From NCBI GenBank assembly GCA_027422505.1, contig JAPQWV010000366.1, positions 496,001 to 560,000 on the forward strand: a stretch of 64,000 nucleotides of DNA, in the 5' to 3' direction. This document shows positions 23,097 to 32,636 of the stretch, piece after piece. Each line of letters opens with the position of its first letter. The stretch's first letter is position 1. Under the pieces are notes generated by a model. That model was not told the origin of the DNA and searched no databases. It was given only the letters and a program-made list of their open reading frames with translations. Position numbers and translations under genes: made by a program. This stretch comes from Craterostigma plantagineum. Taxonomy: Eukaryota > Streptophyta > Magnoliopsida > Lamiales > Linderniaceae.

Positions 23097-23290
23097 AATA
23101 TCGACTTTAGTTGTGCTTTGATTTTATTAGTTGTCCTTGTAGGGACTTTTATTGTATTTCTCCTTAGTTTAGGACTAGCTTGTTATTTATACCAAGTCTG
23201 TTTGGTATAAATGCATTTGTACACATTGAGATCAATAGAGAAAATATTAGAATTTGATCCGGAGGGCTGAAAAACTAAATTCTAGAGAGA
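23092..23290 (+). mobile_element. 3' LTR of element A, copy 2 (truncated)
   Basis: It starts TGTAGAATATCGACTTTAGT directly after a purine tract (aaatgggagga) and follows the same order as 73-421 down to TTCTAGAGAGAGAAAAT. It then breaks off into unrelated sequence at about 23290-23298, so roughly the last 120 bp are missing. It begins within the final codons of the cargo frame. Confidence 0.75.
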
Positions 23291-23584
23291 GAAAATCTTA
23301 GGAACAAGGATGATTAAGACGTTTCAGCACTTTAAAGCATTTGTACACTTTAAAGCTCTACTTTTACTTAACGTTTCAGCTTCAGACAATATTGACTTAG
23401 AATGATTAGTAAAAGCTTTCTCAATCTTAGGAACAAGGATGCTTCTTTTTGTTTTTGTTTTCTTTACCTGTTTTGAGGAAGATGTATTATTTGACAAATC
23501 ATTTGAAACAGATAAAGACGGGGAATTTTGAGATATAAAATATCCTTTAAAAGCTTTTCCTTTTCAGCGCCAAAACCTATCCTT

Positions 23585-24023
23585 TCAGTCCAAAGTATAT
23601 TGTAAATCTTTCAATTTACGAGGAGTCTCTGGAGTATCACATAGGCTCGGTTTTTTATAATTATTTTCCCTGTTAGAAATTAAGTTAGAATGAGAGTTTT
23701 GATCTCTTTGACCTATATTCGAAATGTCAGTCTCTAACCGTTCAATCGTAGAGTAAAGCATACGATGTTCATCTAAGATAGTCTCATACTTTGATGAGAC
23801 TTCATCTCGCTCAACTTCGTAAGAACGTAAACTGTTAGTTATCTCGCAGACCCTCTTTTCACTATCTTCTAACTTAGTTTCTAAGATAACGATCTTTGAC
23901 TCTGCGTTGGTCAAATATTCATTAGCATAAGCTACGGTTTCTTGTTGTTTAAGCAACACGGAGTAACTACTGGCACATCTTGCTTCTAATTCCTCAATAT
24001 CTTCCTAGCTTGAGCATCCATTT
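23585..24023 (-). pseudogene. Coiled-coil protein frame behind LTR and leader
   Basis: The main frame (23959-23585, 124 codons) is strongly heptad-like: LKQQETVAYANEYLTNAESK, then KLEDSEKRVCEITNSLRSYE, then YSTIERLETDISNIG. An ATG near 24021 gives MDAQARK and, after one frameshift, leads into it. It resembles the coiled-coil extension found after gag in the copia relic (16600-15500), but here it is the first frame after the leader. Possible role: particle packaging in trans. No catalytic motif. Confidence 0.5.
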
Positions 24024-25450
24024 TAATTTAATTTTTTTATTTTTAAATAAAAATTTGGCTTTGAAGTTCTGTTCCGAAAAGTTTGGGTTACTTGAGAAGT
24101 ATTGTGAAGTATCGAAGAGAATGAGCGTCGAAAATTTTTGGTGTGCACCTAAAAAATTTGAGATAGTTTCGAAAACTTCCTAATTCGTTTATTGGATATG
24201 TGATCGTTGACACGTTTGTGGGATTGCTTTCAAAAATTTGACAAAAAGCAGTCTACACCGAAATTTTTTTGGACCGGGAGGAAAATAATAAACGGGCGTT
24301 AGAATTGACTATGCTCGTTGGACTCATAATGTTTTTCTCATCAAATGATGAAAAAAGAATTTTCCTCATGTTTTTGAGACTTACGATATTTTTATTCAAG
24401 GGGTCCAATAGTTTTGTTGATTGAAAACATTTTAAGTGTGATTTTTTACGAGTGAGTTAGTCATAATTGGATCGCCTGATTTAAGGTTTTGAAGGATGAA
24501 GATTCGAACGAAAATTCTAAGTTTGAAATCAAGTAGACAACAATCGAGCGAATCGGGCGACTGTAGCAAATCGGGCGATTTTTTGTCAATCGGGCGACTG
24601 AAACAAAATCAAGCGACATGTCTTATGAAATTGCAAATTGGGCAATTTTGTCAAAAAAGAACTAAAATTCGCCGAGAAAAATCTCGTGAAATTGAACAGT
24701 CGGGCGACTATTCAAATGCGGACGAAACAAAAACAGGCGAAGTCAATCGGGCAAAACGATTCAGTCCAAAATATTTATGGGCGTAATTGTGAAAATAAAA
24801 ATTGGCCTATGTGGTTGAAAAATAATGATCGGCCGAATTTTCTATTTGACAAACTAAGTGCACGAATTTCCCAAATTCAAAGTAGGGTCAAACCTTTTTT
24901 TTTTAACGATTGCAAGTGCCCGATTGTTTGAGTGCCTTTTTGACCGAAAGGAAATTATTGACAAGGTAAAGTGAGTGCCCCTGAGTGTCTTTTGCAACTT
25001 CGGGCGATTGCTTTCAGCTTGCAACTTGCAACTTTAAGCGATCTTGCAACTTTCGTCGTGTTATATATAATTTTAGAAAAAAAAAAAAAAAACAAAAACA
25101 AAATCGGGCGATTGCTTTTCAACTTTGAAATTGAGGTTCGGCGATTTCTAATCGGGCCATTAGAACTTCAACGACTGCGATTGCAAATCGGGCGATTTGA
25201 AGAGCTGTGCTAAAACCATGCCCTAATATGAAGAACTGAACCAGAAAAAAAATTTCAGACTCGAATTTTTGTTCAAATCTTACTCAAATTTGCTGAAAAC
25301 AGTTAGGTAAACACTGAGAATCACTCAAAACAGCCTAATTAGCTCTAGAGCTTGCAAAATCAATAAAATCAACTCAAAAACTCACGAACAAAGCATAAAA
25401 TCGAACCAACCCAAAAACTTCAGAAATCTCACTCAAATCCGAACGTGTTT
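24024..25450 (-). other. Leader with ATCGGGCGA motif array
   Basis: Non-coding. It contains about ten copies of (A)ATCGGGCGA(C/T)T or close variants (24546, 24568, 24590, 24697, 24745, 25010, 25103, 25186 and others), written here as on the plus strand. The short plus-strand ORFs at 24496-25213 simply translate this array and are not taken as genes. The A run at 25076-25091 is a homopolymer. Confidence 0.6.
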
Positions 25451-25462
25451 GCTCTGATACCA
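25451..25462 (-). promoter_or_regulatory. Primer binding site (tRNA-iMet) of the coiled-coil element
   Basis: Plus strand GCTCTGATACCA, i.e. TGGTATCAGAGC on the minus strand, two bases inside the LTR border. It fixes the element as copia-type and minus-strand. Confidence 0.85.
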
Positions 25463-25464
25463 CT

Positions 25465-25799
25465 TGTTGTTCCTGATTCGATCCAACAATACTGACCTAG
25501 GACGATTTACCACGCAAATGATGTGGATTTGAAGCTTAGTGCGTGGTGTGTGTTTGTGAACGAAGGTGAATCTGTCAAATGCTTTTCTTACTATTCAACA
25601 CACATGCACTCACTCATACAACACACAAAACACACAGCCTAATAAATTAGGGTTTGGGGGTATATATACCACATTAGTTTGTATATTATACCCCTAGTAA
25701 CTAAGAACTAGAATATTACAAAACTAGCCCAAACTTAATTAAATAAAAACCGACTAAGATAAACACAATGAAATTGAACACTATAAAATATTCCTAACA
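25465..25799 (-). mobile_element. LTR of the coiled-coil element, 335 bp
   Basis: Plus-strand ends TGTTGTTCCTGATTC and ATTCCTAACA give TG...CA borders. A TATATATACC box lies near 25661-25670. It is followed on the minus strand by the primer site, so it is the 5' LTR. Its partner is not in the window. Confidence 0.8.
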
Positions 25800-26180
25800 T
25801 ATGTTATACTGAAAAGCGTATTATGTGGTATCTATACCAAATAATGTTTCATAAATTCTGTCGGAATTGTTTCTTTATATCAGAAATGTGGTATTATTTG
25901 CAGGTAATGTGGTACTATTCTAAAAAGGTCATGTTATAATTTTCAGACGTTTCTGCTAGCTTCTCTGACAGTCCAGAACTTTCTAGAATATTATTAATAA
26001 AGTGTTTTCTTTGCATGTACATGTGTTATAAATGTTACATAAAGTGTTATTCAACTCAGAAATGTTTTAATTTGGAGGAAAACTAATTTTTGTATTATTC
26101 TATGATTAACATCAAAAATTTTCGTTCATTATTAAGATAGATAATCAAACTAATAACCTCAACATTAGATCTTAGGTCGC
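25800..26180. other. AT-rich stretch, no gene seen
   Basis: No usable frame. It contains several TGGTA(C/T)-type words (25828, 25890, 25910), also frequent in the nearby tandem repeat and in foldback elements elsewhere in the window. Confidence 0.5.
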
Positions 26181-26184
26181 CAAT

Positions 26185-27600
26185 AAACTAGAACGATGTG
26201 TTACAGAAATTTAAAATATTTCGATCTTAGGTCGCATCAAAATTTGTCATTATTCTGTGACTAGCATCGATAACTATTTTCGATTACTAAGACCCACACC
26301 TGAATTGGTATGAGTCCACATTATTCGAGCATAAAAGTCGAGATTTCACTAGTTTTTTACCAAATTTTCGAATTGGGTTCGAAGCATTATGCCAACATAA
26401 CATCGAAATTTTCCTTGTTTATGAGGACCCATGAAAAATTGAGATTGATTTTACCGTTTTCGATGACTAACGTTGAAGATTTCTTCAATTTCGAGTAGTT
26501 TTGGGTAGCATACGAATTTTGATTTCCTCTTGACACCTTAGTCCGTACCAGTTGCATGTAGTTATTATAGGAAACAAACTGTTATTATTTTTTATTATTG
26601 TTATACATGAGGTAAGACTTGTTATCATTTATTAGTAATCGGTTACAATTTTTTAAGGTAGAGTTTTGGAACTTGCAGAAAATGGTACCTAGATAAAGTG
26701 ATGTGTTACTGAAATTAAAAGCGTTTCGATCTTAGTTCGCAGCAAAATTCGTTGTTATTCAATGTCGATTACTAAAACCCACATCCGAATTGGTGTGAAT
26801 ACTTATTATTCGAGCATAAAAGTTGAGATTTCACTCATTTCTTACCAAAATTTTCGAATTGTGTTTGAAGCATTATTCCAACTTAACATCGAAAATCATC
26901 CTTTTTAATGAGGACCCATGAGAAATTGAGATCAGTTTACCTTTTTCGATTACTAACGTTGAAGATTTTCTGTGATTTCATAGGGTTTTGGGTGTTGTAC
27001 GCATTTTTTTCTTCCTCTTGCGCCCTAGTCCGTACTAGTTGCATGTAGTTATTATAGGAAACAAACCGTTATTGTCTTTTCATTATTTGTCATAAATGAG
27101 GCAACATTTATTCCCCAATGTTAGGAATCTATTATTATTTTTTAGGGTCGAGTTTCCAAAATAGTAGAAAGTGGTACCTAGATAAAGTGACGAGTTACTG
27201 AAATTATTTGTTATTACTGAGGCAACATTTATTCCTCATTGTTAAGAATCTGGTATTGGTTTTGATGGTAGAGTTTCCATACGAGCAGAAAATGGTACCC
27301 AGATAAAGTAATTTGTTACTGAAAGTGGAAATGTTTGGATCTTAGGTCGCTGCAAAATTCGTTGTTATTTCGTGTCAATTACTCAAATCCACATTCGAAT
27401 TAGTGTGAATCCACATTATTCGACAGCAAAAGTCAATATTTCACTCGTGTTTGGAGCAAAGTTTTCGAATTGAGTTTGAAGCATTATTCCAACATAACAT
27501 CGAAAATTTTCGTTGGTTACGAGGACCCGTGAGAAATTGAGCTCGATTTTACCTTTTTTCGCTCAATAATGTTGAAGATTTCTGAGATTTCAGGGCGTTT
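26185..27600. repeat. Three tandem copies of a roughly 0.5 kb repeat
   Basis: The marker sequence TTTCGATCTTAGGTCGC (with small changes) starts near 26216, 26725 and 27327. Other markers repeat with it: gaggacccatgaga, tagttattataggaaacaaa and gaagcattattccaac. Unit 1 to 2 spacing is about 509 bp. Unit 2 to 3 is about 100 bp longer because gaggcaacatttattcc and its surroundings are duplicated (27099 and 27210). The third unit is cut off near 27590. No coding potential. Confidence 0.75.
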
Positions 27601-28790
27601 TTTATTTTGTAAAAATCGTCGATCTACTCTAACTCTGACGTGAGGATGATGGCATAGATATGTAATTTTTCGCAATAGTTGAAGGCAAATGGGTCTTTTT
27701 CGCACAAATGAGTCTTTTTCGCACAAATGAGTCTTTAACCCTAAGGAAAACTTTAGACGAGTCCTCTAAACTTAAATTTAAAGCAATTGGGCCTGAATTC
27801 AAATGAAAATAGCTTAAAAGGCCTGAAACATAATTTACTCTTTAACTTATTCATCCTAGAACTGGGTTCACATGAAAGCGTGACCTAACATATAATACGC
27901 ATACATATATTAATTTCATGATTTTCCAATAACATAATATTTCATCTCGTCATGCTTTTGTTGAATTTTCACCATCACTCCACTCGTAATATAAGACATA
28001 CGAACAAATATATCTTTATCGGAATTAGTTATCTCAACATTATCTTAGTTGATATTATGTTCTTTTCTTCATCATAATTGACGAATGGTTCGATGAATTC
28101 GTTTTCATTTGACTATACGAGGAATTACCATATAAAAATATTCCTGAAAACAACGTCCAACAGCTAAAGGCGTGCCAAATTGCACCTAATTGTATACAGA
28201 TAATGTAATTTATTATCCACCAACCATTGCAACACCACGTCTACGATCTTAGTGTAGTAAAAAGAATATAGTTTAAATTCTTATGTATGATTTGTTAATA
28301 TATTATTGATCACACAATCATAGTTTGACTGTGAAGTAATACCTGCACGACTGAAATTTTTATCTGAGACGGGTTGAAAACAACCTTAACGCCAACTATT
28401 CATTAGGAAAATTACATGCCATTATATTTTTAAACATTAGATAAGATACATTTAGAAAAAATATATGACTGGCTAATTGACATCAATTTACAGTTTTTAT
28501 CCACCCCGCTCTCTTTCTAAAAGAGTATAGATGAAATAGAATGACGAGATTTGTGAATGGTCCCGCCTTATGTGAGACCAAAGAAATTACTCTATTCTTT
28601 ACGGATGAAATATTTGAATTTTACGAGTGAAGAAAGAATGACAATATTCATGGATGATCGTACTACGATAATTCGTGGTTTTAGAAATGAGCAATTGAGA
28701 TGTCCTAATTAGATGGGATTGGAATTTTACGAAGTGCACTCTAAACATAATTCATAAGAGTAACAACATTGCATGTAATTTATTAAGCTG
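27601..28790. other. Intergenic, nothing recognised
   Basis: AT-rich sequence without a supported gene. A short duplicated phrase, gtctttttcgcacaaatga, occurs twice at about 27691-27730. Confidence 0.5.
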
Positions 28791-29174
28791 GAAAAATTAC
28801 AAAATTAGGTCACTAAATTTACAAGTTTTCGTTTTTGGGTCACTATGTTTTATAATTGCAAAAGTAGGTCACTAGCTTTTCATGTGAAAATAATTTTGGG
28901 TCATTTTTCAATTTTAGGTCACTAAGATTATATTCTTTCGATTTTGGTCACTAAGTTTAGATTTTTTCAATTTTGTGTCACTATGTTTATAACATTAGTA
29001 CCAAATGAGTGACCCAAAATTGAAAAAAAAAATGTACTTAGTGACCCAAAATCGAAAAAATATATTCTTAGTGACCTAAAATTAAAAAATGACGCAAAAT
29101 TATTTTTACATGAAAAGTTAGTCACCCAAAAACGAAAACATGTATACTTAGTGACCTAATTTTATAATTTCCCC
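28791..29174. mobile_element. Foldback MITE, about 384 bp
   Basis: The two halves are inverted copies: left aaattaggtcactaaattta, right tacttagtgacctaatttta. The phrase TTTTGGGTCACT recurs inside each arm, so each arm is also internally repetitive. No coding sequence. Confidence 0.75.
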
Positions 29175-29199
29175 TTATTAAGCCGCTGGGACTGTTGAT

Positions 29200-30097
29200 A
29201 AAAGAATTTTTAACTAATTAGGTCTATTTTAAATTTATATTAATAAAATAGGTTGGTTTTATACGATTAACAAAATAGGGTGAAACGTGACCACGTCGCG
29301 CGTGGGCATGACCCGCGACCGTTTTCCTTTCGTTTTTTAATATTGAACCATATCTTAATAAATTATATATTAACTATTGACAAAACTGATCACTAATTTC
29401 AGTTTTAAGTTTTCTAAGCATGTTTTAATGAAATATATATTGATGTTGCCAGAAAAAACCGATCGCTTTTTGTCGAACTTCCTCCGTGGACTTTACCGAC
29501 CTAGAGATGTAACCTGATACTCAAATTACATACCAAATCGAATTTAATCAGTTTCATTATTTTTTTTAGGGGTACCAACCACAATTCTAAAATATTAAAG
29601 GAAAATAATAGAGAATATATTTGTCACGTTTGCAAGCTGAAAGTGATAAGATAACTAAAATTTTTTAGTTCAATTTGTTTAAACTTCCGATTTTGTTCAT
29701 AATCAAATTACTGAACAAAAAAAGTAAATCTTTGGTTACAAATTTTTAAAATCCAATGCCGCCTTAATATTTTTTTATCGATATTCTGTAAAAAATAAAA
29801 AATAAAATTGAGAGTTTGATGATGAGTATAACTATATGATTATTATAAATGAGGCATATATATTTCATTAAAACAAGCTTAAAAAAACTTAAAAAAGAAA
29901 TTAATGATCAGTTTTGTAGATAATTAATATATAATTTATTAAGATATGGTAAAATATTAAAAAACTTAAAGGGTAAAACAGTCGCCGGTTACCCGCGACG
30001 TCGTGACCAATGGTCACGTTTCTCCCTATTTTGTTAATTGTGTGTAAAACCAACTTATTTTATTTATATAATTTGAAATAGACCTAATTAGCTAAAA
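29200..30097. mobile_element. Long-TIR element, about 0.9 kb
   Basis: Inverted repeats of roughly 250 bp: 29200-29455 (ctaattaggtctatttt, then cgtgaccacgtcgcgcg) match the complement of 29840-30097 (ccgcgacgtcgtgacc, then aaatagacctaattag). The centre (29456-29835) is unique AT-rich DNA without a transposase. Long TIRs suggest a non-autonomous Mutator-type element. The target duplication could not be settled by eye. Confidence 0.65.
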
Positions 30098-30446
30098 AGG
30101 CCAAAAATGTCTCCAACTTAAAATAGCAATTCAAGTTATATACATTCGAATAGTATTCGATAATTGTATCCGAATTATAATACTATTCGAACTGTATTTG
30201 AATACAATATTTTAATTTCGTCAGATTTCTCGAAAACATTGAAGTGCATCTCAATTCCACTTTTAATACATTGAATAATCATATCTCATGCCATAATATG
30301 TATAACGAAAACATCGAAATGGATCTCAATTCTGACTTTTAAAGATCAACCGAGAATTGAAAGATATCTACGTAAAACGTAAAGTTTCAAACCCAATCCT
30401 TTTATTTGTTAATAAAAAATAAAAAGTAAAAGATCCCCAGTTTTTT

Positions 30447-31921
30447 GGGAATTACTATTCACCGCCCCATTTTTCCTAGTCACAGTCCCCTAAAAGGCTA
30501 TAAAAAGACGATTTTGCCCTTATGATATGTAAATTAATTTAAAAATAAAAAACTAACTAAATATATAATTCCGGTACGAAATACTGAAAACTACATACAC
30601 AAATAAATTCGAACGATCGATCGATACGGAAAAAAAAAATCAATTTAACATTTTAAGACCGATCGATCGATATTTTCGGCCCTGCAGTGCACGGGCCGAA
30701 TGATTTTTTCGGCCCTGACAGGTCTGGCCGAAAAAAATCGATCGGCCAGTATACTGCAGGGCCGAAAATTTCGTTCGGCCCGTACACTGCCTGGCCGAAA
30801 ATCTCGATCGACCGTATTTTTTTCTAAGTTATTTGGGAATAATTATTTGTATTAGTAATTTTTTGTGTTATAATTTGTGACTATCTATTGTATTAGTACT
30901 TTGAAACGGAATAAAGATGCAAAAACATATTCCAAACATAAACACAAAAAATTACTAATACAAATAATTATTTCCGAAAAACTTAGAAAAAAAATACGGT
31001 CGATCGAGATTTTCGGTCAGGCAGTGTACGGGCCGAACTAAATTTTCGGCCCTGCAGTGTATTGGCCGATCGATTTTTTCGGTCAGACCTGTCCAGGGGT
31101 GTTCAAAAATCGGGATTACCGAATTACCGAACCGAAAACCGAAAATTCGGTACGAACCGAATCGGTTCGGTTCGGTTTTCGGTTCTTAAAAATAGAAAAC
31201 CGAAATTTTAGGTTTTTTCAGTTCGGTAACCGAATAAAAATTGAAAAACCGAAATTTAATAAATTAATTAATATATGTATTTAATATTAATTAGTATATA
31301 AATTTAATAATTAATTAATAGATGTATTTTAATAAATTAATGAATATATATTTAATAAACTTAATATAATATAAATTAATTCCGTATATACATTACTTAA
31401 AATATTATTTTTTCCCCCAAATTATTTTTTTTTATTTCGATTTTCGGTCGGTAACCGAAAAAACCGAAAAAAAAATTCGGTTTTTACCGAACCGAACCAA
31501 TTAAGTTCGGTTCGGTTCGGTTCGGTTCGGTTTTAACCGAATGAACAGCCCTAGACCTGTCAGGGCCGAAATAATCGTTCGGCCCGAACACTGCAGGGCC
31601 GAAGGAAATTTTCGGCCAGGTAGTGTCCGGGCCGAAAATATTGATCGGCCCGCACACAGCCCCGCCGAAAATTCGTTTGGCCCATGCACTGCAGGACCGA
31701 AAATATCGATCAATCGGTCCTAAAATGTTTAATCGAATTTTTTTTCTGTATCGATCGATCGTTCGAATTTATTTGTGTATGTAGTTTTCAGTATTTCGTA
31801 CTGGAATTATATATTTACTTAGTTTTTTTTTAAATTAATTTAAATATCATAAGGGCAAAATCGTCTTTTTACAGTCCTTTAGGGGCGATGACTGAGAAAA
31901 AGGGACGGTGAATAGTAATCC
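30447..31921. mobile_element. Large foldback element with GGCCGAA sub-repeats
   Basis: The ends GGGAATTACTATTCACCG and CGGTGAATAGTAATCC are inverted copies. They are flanked by AGTTTTTT at 30439-30446 and 31922-31929, a perfect 8 bp direct repeat. Apart from a nested MITE, the whole right half is the reverse complement of the left half, with the fold centre near 30890. Each arm contains several quasi-palindromic units of the form TTCGGCC(n)~11GGGCCGAA plus GATCGATCGAT clusters. No coding sequence. It ends 715 bp before the PILS start codon. Confidence 0.8.
31094..31553. mobile_element. hAT-like MITE nested in the foldback element
   Basis: Ends CAGGGGTGTTCA and TGAACAGCCCTA, flanked by GACCTGTC at 31086-31093 and 31554-31561, a perfect 8 bp target duplication as in hAT elements. 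The interior is rich in TTCGG/CCGAA, including a run of GGTTC repeats at 31505-31530. The foldback arm continues uninterrupted once it is removed. Confidence 0.8.
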
Positions 31922-32613
31922 AGTTTTTTTAATACATCACATACTAAACTAATCCCTTTTCTTAAAAAAGAAAAAAACTCCTAACTAAGTAGGGGCTTAT
32001 ATGTCAAAGTCAAACTACGATCTCAGCGTTCGTACGGACCAGCTTACGTCAGCAATGGACAGACGAGGACTCTTTGTCTCGAAGCTGCGATCCGTTTTAC
32101 TTTTGCATTCATATTGTTTGTCGATCTGCCTATAAATTTGGAACCAAAAACGTGGAAGAACGAACAAACCAAAATAAAAAAGTTCGCGTCAATTTTCACG
32201 CCATAAAGATTCTCTTTTGTTTTGTTCTTTTTCTCTATTTGTATTTTTGCTGCCTGCGTTGTCCCTTTGTTACTACACCACATCTGGCGATTGTCTGGAA
32301 AATTCGAAAGCTGTTTGGGCTTTTGTTCTTTAACCTGGTATTGTAATTTGTACTACGTTCTATTTTCTTTTATGGGTTTTTTGCTGTTCTCTTGAATCTT
32401 GATATAATTAGGTTGGTCGCTTGCCTTCTATTTAGGGGATTTATTACATCGATTGTCTGTTTTTTCCTTAAGATTTTTGTCAGTTTCTTCAGTTACTGCT
32501 CTTGCTTTACTTGATTGCTGAGAAATACTCCTCTCTTTCGATTTTCGAGAAATAATTCTTCTTTTCTGAATAGGTAGGTTGTTATTTGAGAGAGGTATTT
32601 TTAAGGTTGAAGG

Positions 32614-32634
32614 TAAAAAAAAAAAAAAAAAAAA
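32614..32634. repeat. Poly(A) tract just before the PILS start codon
   Basis: About 21 A residues end two bases before the ATG at 32637. It would sit in the 5' UTR of the transcript. Confidence 0.9.
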
Positions 32635-32636
32635 CA

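Larger units (their letters stand above)
23298..25799 (-). mobile_element. Copia-type derivative with lone coiled-coil frame, minus strand
   Basis: From right to left: LTR (25799-25465), iMet primer site, a 1.4 kb leader, then a coiled-coil frame starting near 24021, and a decayed tail to about 23300, where it meets the broken LTR of element A. No gag, protease, integrase or reverse transcriptase is seen. It is a different family from the copia relic at 11.8-19.2 kb because its LTR has a different sequence. A 3' LTR is absent. Confidence 0.6.

Noticed and set aside
24496..25213. Plus-strand frames of 80-97 codons
   Set aside because: They run through the ATCGGGCGA leader array of a minus-strand element; no protein feature is seen.
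26185..27600. CRISPR-like or satellite array
   Set aside because: The units are about 500 bp, diverged, without spacers; this is a plant tandem duplication.
32586..32636. Upstream in-frame start for the PILS gene
   Set aside because: The codon is TTG and the added residues come mostly from the poly(A) tract; the ATG at 32637 fits the family N-terminus.
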